Assembly (NCBI GenBank): GCA_030248135.1
Contig: JASANC010004097.1
Coordinates: forward strand, 29,846-93,845
Direction: 5' to 3'
DNA length: 64,000 nucleotides
Source: Theristus sp. LFF4_11
Taxonomy: Eukaryota > Nematoda > Chromadorea > Monhysterida > Xyalidae
Below are positions 1-9,050 of the stretch, piece by piece (positions within the stretch are counted from its first letter, which is position 1; each line of letters starts with the position of its first letter). The notes under the pieces are model-generated. The model saw nothing but the letters and a program-made list of their open reading frames with translations, did no database searches and was not told where the DNA came from. The position numbers and the translations under genes are program-made.

Positions 1-286
1 CTCCTAAAATGCGGCTCGATCCGTCGATCCATGTGTGATTGATCAACAACGATAACGAACGAATGTTGTTGTTCATTGTCACCGCCGAGGCGTGCCATCA
101 TACGCCGTTGCTTGAGCTCTGCCGGAAGCTGCTGCATGTTTCACCCATTTCGTGTTTCACCCGGCGACCACTTGTGGTGTTTGGTGTAAATGCAAATCAT
201 TGATTGCATTACGATGGTAACTCACGATATAACCCCAACCAATCGGGCACTCAAATCAACTGCACCCAATCGGCTTCTTGACACAG
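1..286. other. Upstream intron or flank of the GPAT gene
   Basis: I see no confident coding sequence here. The first recognisable GPAT exon probably starts after the acceptor ending at 286 (cttgacacag). An open frame continues upstream to 190, but its translation before about residue 35 does not resemble the family. About 150 N-terminal residues of the family are missing, so upstream exons probably lie to the left of the window. Confidence 0.4.
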
Positions 287-2375
287 ACCAGATGAATGTG
301 CGTTTCTCTCAGGATGAACTGATGCAAGCGATGGACGCGCAGGAGCTGCCGTGCTGGAACCTGCTGCATCGCAACCGCCACTTCTACACGAACTATTCGC
401 CGCGCATTCGCCTGTACGCGCTGATCAGCATCCTGTTCCGCTATGCGTTCCTGTTTCCGATACGATTCGCGTTGCTGCTGACGTCGTTGACGTTCGTCAG
501 TGTTGGCATGTTTGTGGTGCCCCGGTGGCCTGAGGACGGAAAGGGGCGTCGCGGCATCACAAGGAAACAAGTGGCGTATTACATGTCGACCGTTGGATTC
601 AGACTGATGGGCAAGGCTTGCGGCTTGTATGTCAGATACCACGGCGAGCAACACCGTGTCAACAAGGTCAGATTCATTCGGTTAATCGATTGAGGGTGTG
701 AGTGTAAAAAGCTACGTCAACTGCAGACTGCGGTGCTGACCTGACTGTCCGTTATATTGGCTTGGCAGCTTAAGGGGCATTCATGAAGCAGTATTTAGTG
801 ACCGCGTAGCTATGTTTTAACACAGCTGCACGTCACCAAATAGTGTTTCATGAATGCGCCGTTAGCCCTTTGACGGTGTGTTGTGGACTGTGATGATTCT
901 GTCGCGATATGGTCAACATTGCCGCAAATCTCCGTGACGTGTGTGCTCTCCTCCACACAGCATTGCACGCTATTGGTGATGCTTGGCAGTCGACCATTGA
1001 TTGGTCAAGCGCAACACGGCCAATTTGCGTGTGCTAGATTTTGAACAGCTGTCAGCATTGACTGTATTGCGTGTGCACAGGCTGGCATGTGCGTCGCGAA
1101 CCACACGGCCCCGTTGGACGTGATGGTGCTCAGCTGTGAGCACGCGTATTGCCTCACGGGTCAGAAGCACACCGGGGTGCTCGGCTACATGGAAGTGTCG
1201 TTTCAGAAGCTGCTGCCGCACTTGTGGTTCGTTGAGCGTTTTTGTCTGAACGGGTTTTTTTTCTTGCATTCGATTATCTCTTCCTTTGTATAATGATGGA
1301 ATGCACAGGTTTGACCGTGCGAACCAGAAAGACCGTCAGTACGTGTTGCGTGCGATGCGCAAGCATTTGGCGGACGTGGACAACCCGCCGCTGCTTATAT
1401 TTCCCGAAGGGTTAGTTCTTGTGGTATTTTGGCAATGTACCCAAATGTGACTGAGCTGTAATTCTTGATGACTGTACATTTTGTCCATGCACCAGAGTTG
1501 TACTGGAGTTTTATTTTTTTAGGGGATGATGAAAAGTTTATAATGGCCAGTGAATGTGATTGTGTGTGTGCATTTCAAGAGTGTGCGTCAACAACACAGC
1601 GGTGGTGCTGTTCAAAAAGGGCGCCTTTGAAGTGACAGACACTGTGTACCCAGTGGCGATTCGCTACGACGCTAAATACTGCGATCCATTCTGGTACCAG
1701 GTCGGTTTAATTTCATTGAAATTCACTCTGACGTGCAGTACACCATCAGCGTGTTGAAGTCAAACTTTTGAACAGTGTTTGCTTCGGGTGACTTTACATT
1801 TGCACCATGCATGGATTGTTGATTGATAATCGTGTTTCATAACTCAACGATGTTCAGGACACTTGGGTGCAGCATCTGTGCGACTTGATGTCCAGCTGGG
1901 CGGTCGTCTCTGACGTCTGGTATCTGCCGCCGATGTCACGCAAACCGGAACAAACAGCGATCCAGTTCGCTGATGAGGTTCGTTTTGCACAAACAAGTCG
2001 TCGTCGAATCAGAAAAATCGAACGACAAACTGACCCAGTATGATAATGATGCTGATTGGCCGTACAGGATCACTGTGTGGGCGAATGGGACAAAAGTTGG
2101 ATCTTTCTTCAATCTGCCCAGACGTTTGCGCAATCTGAATTCAGGTGAAAGCGGCCATCTCCGAGGCAGCCGGTCTTCGCTTCTTGTCCTGGGACGGAAT
2201 GCTGAAAATGTTCACGGTGAAGCCGCAGATGCGCGCGAATGAACAGCGCGAATACAGCGAGTATTTCATGGAGCATTACAAACGAGCGACCGAGTGCGAG
2301 ACGGTGCTTGGTGTGCTCAATGATGCAAAGCACGAGCAAGCCGGTGCAACACAACGAACGCCGCACGCCCAATGA
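287..2375 (+). CDS. Glycerol-3-phosphate acyltransferase, GPAT3/GPAT4 (AGPAT6) type, 5' partial
   Basis: This enzyme acylates sn-1 of glycerol-3-phosphate at the ER membrane, the first step of glycerolipid synthesis. Exons: about 287-666, 1081-1226, 1309-1410, 1580-1700, 1858-1977, 2145-2375. All phases agree and the stop is TGA at 2373. The first exon gives the family pattern FSQDEL...CWNLL followed by two hydrophobic segments (LISILFRYAFLFPIRFALLL and the stretch after it). Acyltransferase motif I is CVANHTAPLDVM (H-x4-D catalytic pair). LLPHLWFDR is reconstituted across the 1226/1309 junction. The FPEG motif is completed across the 1410/1580 junction as PEGVCVNNT. YPVAIRYD and VWYLPP follow as in human GPAT4. 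The missing N-terminus lies outside the window. The family is clear; GPAT3 versus GPAT4 cannot be assigned, since nematodes usually have one ancestor-like gene. Confidence 0.9.
770..866. repeat. MITE-like palindromic repeat, family D, copy 1
   Basis: This short element lies in the first visible GPAT intron. Its ends are inverted: TTAAGGGGCATTCATGAAGC at the left and TTTCATGAATGCGCCGTTA at the right, with a GCGTAGCT-type centre. A second copy lies at 7850-7924 in front of NDUFA10. Presence in two places with conserved inverted ends suggests a non-autonomous DNA transposon. Confidence 0.7.
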
Positions 2376-2924
2376 CCGCAGTGGATGACTGGGTTATATG
2401 GACAGACTTTATTCTTCGTCAAGGTCACTTCACCACCGCAGATCGGTATTTTTTATTTATTTACCCATCGGTATGCAATTTGGGATAAGTTTTTAATGAC
2501 TGTTTTTCTTCGATCACTAATTATCGGTGCAAAAGCGATGGGCGATGCAAAAACTTTGTAAATAATCAGCGGTTAAATGCGCGTTTTTTGATTGTCCGAA
2601 AACAGTGGCGGTGCCAAAAAAAGTTAACAATACTAATCTGAGATGTTCAATAATTCGTGATGATAAGCGACAACTACTTAATCATTTAAAATTTTATTCA
2701 AAAAGTTCGTTGTTTGTTGGACCACCAGCTGCAATCTGTACGGTCTTCCGCATGTCTTAGTTGTTACATGTTCATTTGAGTTGAATATTGTGATACCAAA
2801 AAATCACGATTGCTGGCTTCAATCAGTTTTGTGTGTTTCTGAGTCTGGTTGTGTTGTATACTGATGAATATAAACTCAAAAAAAACAATTTTCAGGCGCT
2901 TTTGTCGTTCGGTGTTCATAAACA
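2376..2924. other. Intergenic, convergent GPAT (+) and collagen (-) 3' ends
   Basis: AT-rich sequence separates the GPAT stop from the collagen stop. I found no convincing open frame and no RNA gene. It should contain the 3' UTRs of both convergent genes. Confidence 0.5.
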
Positions 2925-4608
2925 TTATTCTTCTGCTTCTGCTGAATCCGATTTAAGGGATGTTTGATTTTTGTGCGACCGGCTGCTTCTCGCTCGAGCT
3001 TTCGACGTGGCGAAGTGAGACGGGTAAGGCTGCGGCTGGGGTGGAGCTGGCGGCGCGTGGCGATCCGGACACGGGCAGTACTAAGAAACAAAATGAACAG
3101 TGTTAAAAAAACAGCAGGTGCAAAACAAACGTATTTACAATCAGGCGAAATTAGCATTCTGGACATTTTAACATGGCATGCTGATTGGCTACATCGAGCC
3201 AATTGGACCAATCAGTGAGCAGTCAATTCAGAAGCTGGCAATCAAGTGATTGCCTATGATTTCCGGTTCGATATTTGAATCAAATCAGCGCAATGTAAAC
3301 AATGGCTGTTCAATGCACTGACCCCCCTATCTTCTCCGGGAGCACCAGGTGCCCCATCGAGTCCTGGCCGCCCTGATTGTCCGCGTTCCCCGTTGTGTCC
3401 GTCGTCTCCCGGGGCACCAATTTCGCCGACCGTGCCGTGCGTGTCCTTGCCCGGTGCGCCCGGGTCGCCCGGCAGTCCACGTGAGCCCGGAAGGCCCGGC
3501 ATCCCTGGAAGGCCTGGACCAGCGCCTGCACTGTTGCCAAAGCGGCCGACTAAGCCGGGCGGGCCAGTGCGACCTGAACCGTACAGATGAACAAACAGTG
3601 CAGTGCCAAGACTAAAACAGGCGAGAATGAGCACAAGAATTCGGTGTTGTGTTACCTGCCGCACCACGTTTGCCCTTCGGTCCCGGCTTGCCCGGCGGTC
3701 CCGGTGTCATATAGCCGGGGTCTCCCGGTTTTCCCGCCGGACCGAGTTCACCCTCGGGTCCGGGCAGTCCCGGTGGCCCGGGTGGTCCAGCGGGGCAGAG
3801 AATGCAGGCCTGTGGCGGCGTTGGCGCGCCGTAAGCGTCCACTGCGGCCGGTTGAGGCTCCATCGCGGCCATCACCACTTCCAGGGTGTTCATCCCTCGT
3901 AGGCCGGGTTCGCCGGGAACGCCAGCTTTACCCGGATATCCGGGTCTGCCCTTTCTGCCGGGCATACCCGGTGGACACTGGTTGTTGGTGTCGCAGTTGC
4001 ATTGAGCGTCGCCTGTGTCATGTGCGGTGTGTCGGCTGACGCGGTGTAGCACGGTGGACTTTTGCTGGACGTCCATTACGTCCGCCCAGAGACGGTCGCG
4101 TTTGCGCTGAAATGCTAGTTCACGGCAAGATGCTTGCGTTGTTGTGGGCTGTGGCCCATGCCGACGCGTGAAAACAAAGTGTAACGCCCCCTTTTGCTTT
4201 GTGGGCTGCGGAGTGACACCGCGGGTACCAGACATTTGTTTTTGTGCAGTTTCACCCGACGCCCGGTCAGCGAAGGCCGGATTCGTCAATCGATTAGTCA
4301 ACTAACAAACCGATTTGTCTGAACGACAGACCCCGCAAAAACAGTGTCCAGTACTCGCAGTGTCAGTCCGCACCTCACACCCACTGACGATAATTTTGCA
4401 CCAGTGGCTGGTCTTTATTGTTTCATGTTCTCACCTTGATATACTGAAGATCTCTCGTAAGATCGAGCTCCAAACGATCGATTTCGTTGTGCAGTGATGG
4501 CAGCACAAACAAGCACGCAACGAGCGCTGTCACACTTGCGATTGTGCTCGCGCAAACACACAGGCCCGCTGAAAAAGCATTGCGATCCGCAACATGGTCC
4601 GCGCACAT
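2925..4608 (-). CDS. Cuticle collagen (nematode col family)
   Basis: A structural collagen secreted by hypodermis into the cuticle. Exons (minus order): 4608-4435, 4106-3656, 3573-3323, 3080-2925, about 343 residues, all phases consistent. Exon 1 has a hydrophobic segment ([17 protein letters not shown]) followed by [11 protein letters not shown], the pattern of the Col_cuticle_N domain (membrane anchor or signal). Exon 2 carries the Cys cluster [15 protein letters not shown] that precedes the first Gly-X-Y block, then an interruption with [10 protein letters not shown] and a second block. The exon 2/3 junction keeps the Gly-X-Y register exactly (GAAGRTGPPG). Exon 4 begins YCPCPDR, the usual C-terminal cysteine motif, followed by a Pro- and Arg-rich tail ending TAA at 2925. 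I did not see a clean subtilisin-like RxxR site. The four-exon structure and the tail of about 45 residues after YCPCP are longer than in many col genes. Confidence 0.88.
3168..3235 (+). repeat. Family B short repeat, copy 1
   Basis: The segment GCTGATTGGCTACATCGAG...GGACCAATCAGTGAGC lies in the collagen intron. It matches a segment at about 50695-50760 in the same orientation and one at about 32650-32710 in the opposite orientation. Inner CCAATCAG/CTGATTGG arms make it palindromic. It is probably a decayed MITE. Confidence 0.5.
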
Positions 4609-5432
4609 GTGTGTGATCTTTTTAAATAAAAAACTGATTAAATTAAATACCTGGAGTTGAATAGTACTGCAACATGACTGCTGCAGGATGCTAAAATGAC
4701 TAAGGGTATCTTAGAGAAAATATTTTATACTCTGGATCAAACCGACGCTACACACACGATTGCGTTCATGAGTGCCTCTTTCAAACATAATGGTTGACGC
4801 AACAAGAGAAACGCTCTTCAAGCACTTACGCTTTTTTCAACGTAAAATGTCAAGCATTTTGTGGGCCGGTGAGTGAGCAGAGGTGACCCAATTACGTTTC
4901 GGTAAACCTTCCGCGTTTTGTACAACAAGCGGTGAAGTATCACAACGGATGATGGAACATTTTTGCAGTGACTTTTTGAAAAACGTGCTTTCCTGACTTA
5001 TCAGTGGTAAAAAAAATTCTTTTGACGCAGAAGACGGACCAGTTTTTACTTTCACTCATTCACACGATCACACCGGATGGCAGTAAACTTCTTCTATTTG
5101 CTACAGATCAAGACATTTGAGCGGCTTCTGTGGTTTTTTTTGCAAATTCCACCTTGAACATTTCCAACATTCGTTAGCTATGAAGTTCACAATAATAAAT
5201 ACAAGCAAACTAGACAATGTGGTGTACAAACAAGCAGCAAATTGTGTAAAACACAGTTGTCAACAGATCAATGGTGAGCTTTTTTGTACACATAAGTATA
5301 GTACGTTTCGGCACCGGAGAAGTCGTGTGGTGCCCGTGACATCGGAAACGACACAAACCATGCGTCTTGGTAGTAGTGCTCAAACCTAAAAATATGACAA
5401 ATTTAAACGAATTCAAGTGGATATGGCGATTT
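4609..5432. other. Intergenic, collagen upstream region and NDUFA10 3' flank
   Basis: The sequence is AT-rich. No open frame resembles a known protein. The part near 4609-4800 should contain the collagen promoter, and the part near 5390-5432 the NDUFA10 3' UTR. I see no strong motif. Confidence 0.4.
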
Positions 5433-7817
5433 TCAATGAAAAAGGCTGTTTGCAACTGACCATTTCTCCATGCACAGCGGTTTTCTAAACCTGGCGGCTT
5501 GCGCAATCTGCCACCAATTCTTTTTCCACTCGGAAGGATGGAAACCCGGTGCGTAGCCGTCTTTGTAGCACTAAAAAGCAATCGTAAAAGGGCCATCAAA
5601 CTCAGAAAGAACAAGCTTGCAATCAAAAAACGTCCACTAACGTGATGCTGCAACGCAGCAAACCAGTTGTACGTGTCGTCGCTGTGACAGTACATCTCCG
5701 GCGCATCCCAGCTCCACATCTCATGCCAAACCTTCAACGGTATCATCTTCTCCGTGAACCTGAAATGCAATCGAAAACGAATAATTTGATTTACTAGTTC
5801 ACTGTAGCTCGAGACAAAAAAAGAAAAAACAGAAAAAATTACGATTCGTTGCACAAATTTATTCACGAAAAAGGAACGCACTGTTTGCGAATGCGGTTCC
5901 ACTCGACTTGATCGGGTAGATTGTGTCCGGCAACATTCCATCCCTCGAACATGTTGCCAGAGTGCCACTCGTAGAAGTCGAGGTCAAGTGACTCGATGTC
6001 TTCAATCATCTGCAAACCACACACACAAAAATTGCTTTGGGCTGGCACAGGAAATAAAAGCGACGACTTTTTCAAGTTTTTTCTTGCAAAAATAAAGAAC
6101 CGGTTTTTTACCTCAAAATGTTTAGGATATTTTGGTAGAAAACTATTGGACGATGATACCGATTGAAAAAAACCAATGTTAACTAGGTTGACCTCATCTA
6201 ACATCATGAAGCAAACATACGGTGCGTACCTTGTCCATGTCCCTTGTCTTTGCCCAGTCGTACACAATCACCTTCGAGAATCGTTTCGCCTCCATGAGCA
6301 TGTCGCGATAGCTGTCTTCGATCACTTGCAGATATTCGAGATCGAGTATTTTGCTGTTCACTTCGTACGGCTGAATACAAATCAATCAGTGAGCCCAATT
6401 CAGAAGCAACCAATCAGTTGGTTTCCATTTGCACTGTATCACCACGTGACGCTCTTGATGGCACCACACCAGACACCTTTCTCAACTGCAACTTTGTGGG
6501 CTAAACTGGGTGTACCACATATTCAAACATCAAAACAATTGCGGTGAATCGCGTTTAGAAAACTCAACGTCAAGTTTGCAAACACGGTTGAAACAAGATT
6601 CTCAACTAACAATATTTCGCTTTTTGATGTTCTCCATGCACGCGTCGACGGGCGAATCGAGATAGATGAACAGATGCGGATAAATATTCTCAAACTCCGG
6701 AATCGCAAACCTTCGCATGTAGAAATACAGTCGATGGACTGAAACGAATGAAAATAAAAAAAACTGCGACTGACATGAACAAACACTGAACGCCGCCATT
6801 CACGAAACTGACGTACAGCCGGGTGTGAGCGCTCGTTTCTTCAGCGCCGCATTCACAAACACGAAATCGCTGAAATACGATCGCTCCATGACGACGCCTT
6901 GGCCTAAAATTGCGTTTCGGTCAGTCAGTCAACTGCGATTATCGCAGAAACATGCCGCCAAAACGATCTCACTACTGCCAACAGACCAGTGTTCAGAACG
7001 TGCGCGACCGCGTTCAGATGTTGCTCCCAACGACCAATCGCCATGAACGTTTGCATTTTACAGTTCGACACCACGTTGTACGGATCCTCATAGAACATCT
7101 TGATGTCGCCCCATCGGTAGCACGGCTGAAAGCAAGCACATGAACAGAACAGACAAGAAACATCACTGCAACATAATGAGTAGTCAAATCTCAATGCAAG
7201 CCACAAATGCTAGTCTGATCAAAAACACAACCGGAAAATCGTGGTAAATCGTTCGAATGTCGAAACCATTCCCTTTGATCAAAATTTTGTCCATCGTATA
7301 CTCCGGTATATAGTGAAAGCCAAGTCGGTCCGCGAGCTCCTTGCAAACGGTCGTCTAAAAAACAGAACTTTGATAACGAACAGTGACAATCAAAAACCAC
7401 AGTTGTCAAACATTGTTTTCCAACCTTTCCACAGCCGATGTTGCCCTCAACAACGATGATTTTTGAGTTTTCATCCAGCCGCTTAGACGTGCCATCAAAC
7501 CATTTGTCGCACCAGTTGTAACTGAACATTGAAATTGAAACAAAACATCACCACTGCATGAAGCCACGACTACACAAGAAAGCCCAGACGCAGCGCAGAC
7601 GTGACCGTCCGTACCCGACTTGCTGATACGGCCACGGCTCATGCACTTGATCGGGTGGCTTTGGTTTGCGGTTGGCGAGCGACGTTATGGAGCATTTTTG
7701 CAACTGGCTGCTGCTGACGCCGGTTGACGCGTGTGACGAGGCGACAAATGCGGACACAAGCAGACGGCCGTTGCACGACGACGCCGACGACAGCACCCGC
7801 CAGCAGCACAGCGACAT
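5433..7817 (-). CDS. NADH dehydrogenase (ubiquinone) 1 alpha subcomplex subunit 10, NDUFA10 / 42 kDa subunit
   Basis: A mitochondrial complex I accessory subunit with a deoxynucleoside-kinase fold. Exons (minus order): 7817-7615, 7521-7425, 7354-7232, 7125-6987, 6903-6817, 6738-6611, 6370-6230, 6009-5882, 5759-5642, 5570-5433. They total 1302 nt, or 433 residues plus stop, with every phase matching. The N-terminus (MSLCCWRVLSSASS...) looks like a mitochondrial presequence. Diagnostic segments: IIVVEGNIGCGK (P-loop-like), KMFYEDPYN, NTGQGVVMERSYFSDFVF, LFIYLDSPVDACMENI, and the C-terminal KDGYAPGFHPSEWKKNWW matching the family's LPGRKYSPGYN end. Start: the ATG at 7817 is the only one giving a presequence; a family D repeat lies about 33 bp upstream. 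It is longer than the human protein (355 residues), partly through a longer N-terminus. Confidence is high. Confidence 0.95.
6046..6172. repeat. Family E repeat, copy 1
   Basis: In an NDUFA10 intron, the segment GAAATAAAA...CTTGCAAAAATAAA...AACCGG...GATGATACCG is similar in order and wording to 34016-34130, downstream of the Smad gene. It is a diverged interspersed repeat, probably a MITE remnant. Confidence 0.45.
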
Positions 7818-7849
7818 TGCTACTCAAAACAGGGCAGAAAGGTAAGTCA

Positions 7850-7924
7850 GTAAAGGCGCATTCATGACGCAGTATTTACTGACGCGTAGCTGTGTTAAAT
7901 ACTGCTTCATGAATGCCCCTTAAG
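7850..7924. repeat. MITE-like palindromic repeat, family D, copy 2
   Basis: Left end TAAAGGCGCATTCATGACGC and right end CTTCATGAATGCCCCTTAA are inverted copies of each other and of the 770-866 copy. It lies just upstream of the NDUFA10 start codon, so it probably overlaps that gene's promoter or 5' UTR. Confidence 0.7.
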
Positions 7925-8499
7925 TATGATAACTTAAACAGAGATGCTGCCGCTGCAATGCAGCTTTATAGTGCTACGTCCAATAGTGACACCACTGAGC
8001 CCCTGAATGAGTTAAAGGAAAATCAGAACTCCGTTTTTTTTCATGCAAAAAATTCGCCAATGTCTGCTCTTCATCGTGACGTGAGAAAACTGAATTTGTT
8101 GATTCATGAATTCATCCCGGCGTTCAGTGGTGTAGTGCTATTGAAGTGCTAATTTTTTTATAAAGCCGCTTGCCACAATCAACCAAACGGCTTTCTCGTT
8201 TCCAACAACGGAAAAGGGTGAAAGATACAAACAAAGAACGAGAAGGGTGTGCCGTGCGTGCGTGTGTGTGTGTCGCTCTCCTCTCTGCAGTTTGCGAAAC
8301 ATTTTTTTGTGAAACATTGAGAACAAGCACCACGCAAGAACGCCACAGAAAACAAGCACCGAACGAAACAACCGTAATCGACTAAATTTGAGACATTTGA
8401 CATGCAGTTTAGTATACAGACAAGCTAATGAACGTTTTTACTCACAACAAAAACAAATCACGCAATTCCACCAGTTAACCATTTCTTCAGCGACTTCTG

Positions 8500-8890
8500 G
8501 GGGTGGGGGTTTATTTTTTTTGGGGGGGGGGGCTTTATTTTTTTGGGGGGGGTTTATTTGGAAACCATTTTTAGGAGTGGGCAAAATGGCAAAAATACCT
8601 TCCATGGCAGGAAGGAAGTCGCAGAAACTTCTACTCTACATAGAAATTTACAACAGCCTTTTGTAATGAAATTACCATTAACTCATCCATTTGGGGCCTT
8701 TGGTAGCACAATTTCATCATTTTCACTGCAACCAGCCACTGAATTCGCTGGGTATGTGTTTCAAACAGGTTTCAATAATCCCCCATGGGGGATTATTTTT
8801 TGGGGGGGGGGGATTATTTGGAAACTTGCCGAGGGGGTGGGGGTTTATTTTTGGGGGGGTTTAATTTTGGGGGGTGGTTTAATAGAGGTA
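8500..8890 (+). repeat. Poly-G-rich low-complexity block
   Basis: This is a run of G5-G10 tracts separated by short T/A stretches (for example GGGGGGTTTATTTGGAAAC), repeated at 8500-8575 and again at 8785-8885 with similar spacer wording (GGATTATTTGGAAAC). It could form G-quadruplexes on the plus strand. The region is prone to sequencing length errors. Confidence 0.8.
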
Positions 8891-8980
8891 ATACGGTAAA
8901 TGAACACCAAAGCGATCCAAAAAAAACTTTTCGCAACCAACCAGTGACAATCCACAATCTAATTTTCCACGAGTATGTCT

Positions 8981-9050
8981 TGTCCACGGCGAGGTTCGAA
9001 CCCGGTACCTACAGAACTGTAGGCCGAAGTTCTACCGCTACGCCACGGAC
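8981..9050 (-). tRNA. tRNA-like sequence, probably a pseudogene or SINE head
   Basis: On the minus strand the 70-nt segment starts GTCCGTG and ends CGTGGAC plus a discriminator A, giving a 7-bp acceptor stem with two G-U pairs. It has GGTTCGAAC in the T loop (B-box) and GTAGCGGTAGAAC in the D arm (A-box). The anticodon arm CCTAC/GTAGG pairs but encloses only six bases, so no normal anticodon can be assigned. This fits a degenerate tRNA or a tRNA-derived SINE head. Confidence 0.5.

Noticed and set aside
3349..4039. Long plus-strand open frames over the collagen gene
   Set aside because: They are antisense shadows of Gly-X-Y coding on the minus strand; the Pro/Arg-rich reading is an artefact of GGN/CCN codons.
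5388..5642. Apparent transmembrane C-terminal extension of NDUFA10 (reads through as FLIASLFFLSLMALLRLLF)
   Set aside because: The hydrophobic stretch is translated intron. A donor after CAC (5642) and the acceptor at 5571 join to an exon reading KDGYAPGFHPSEW, which matches the family's true C-terminus.
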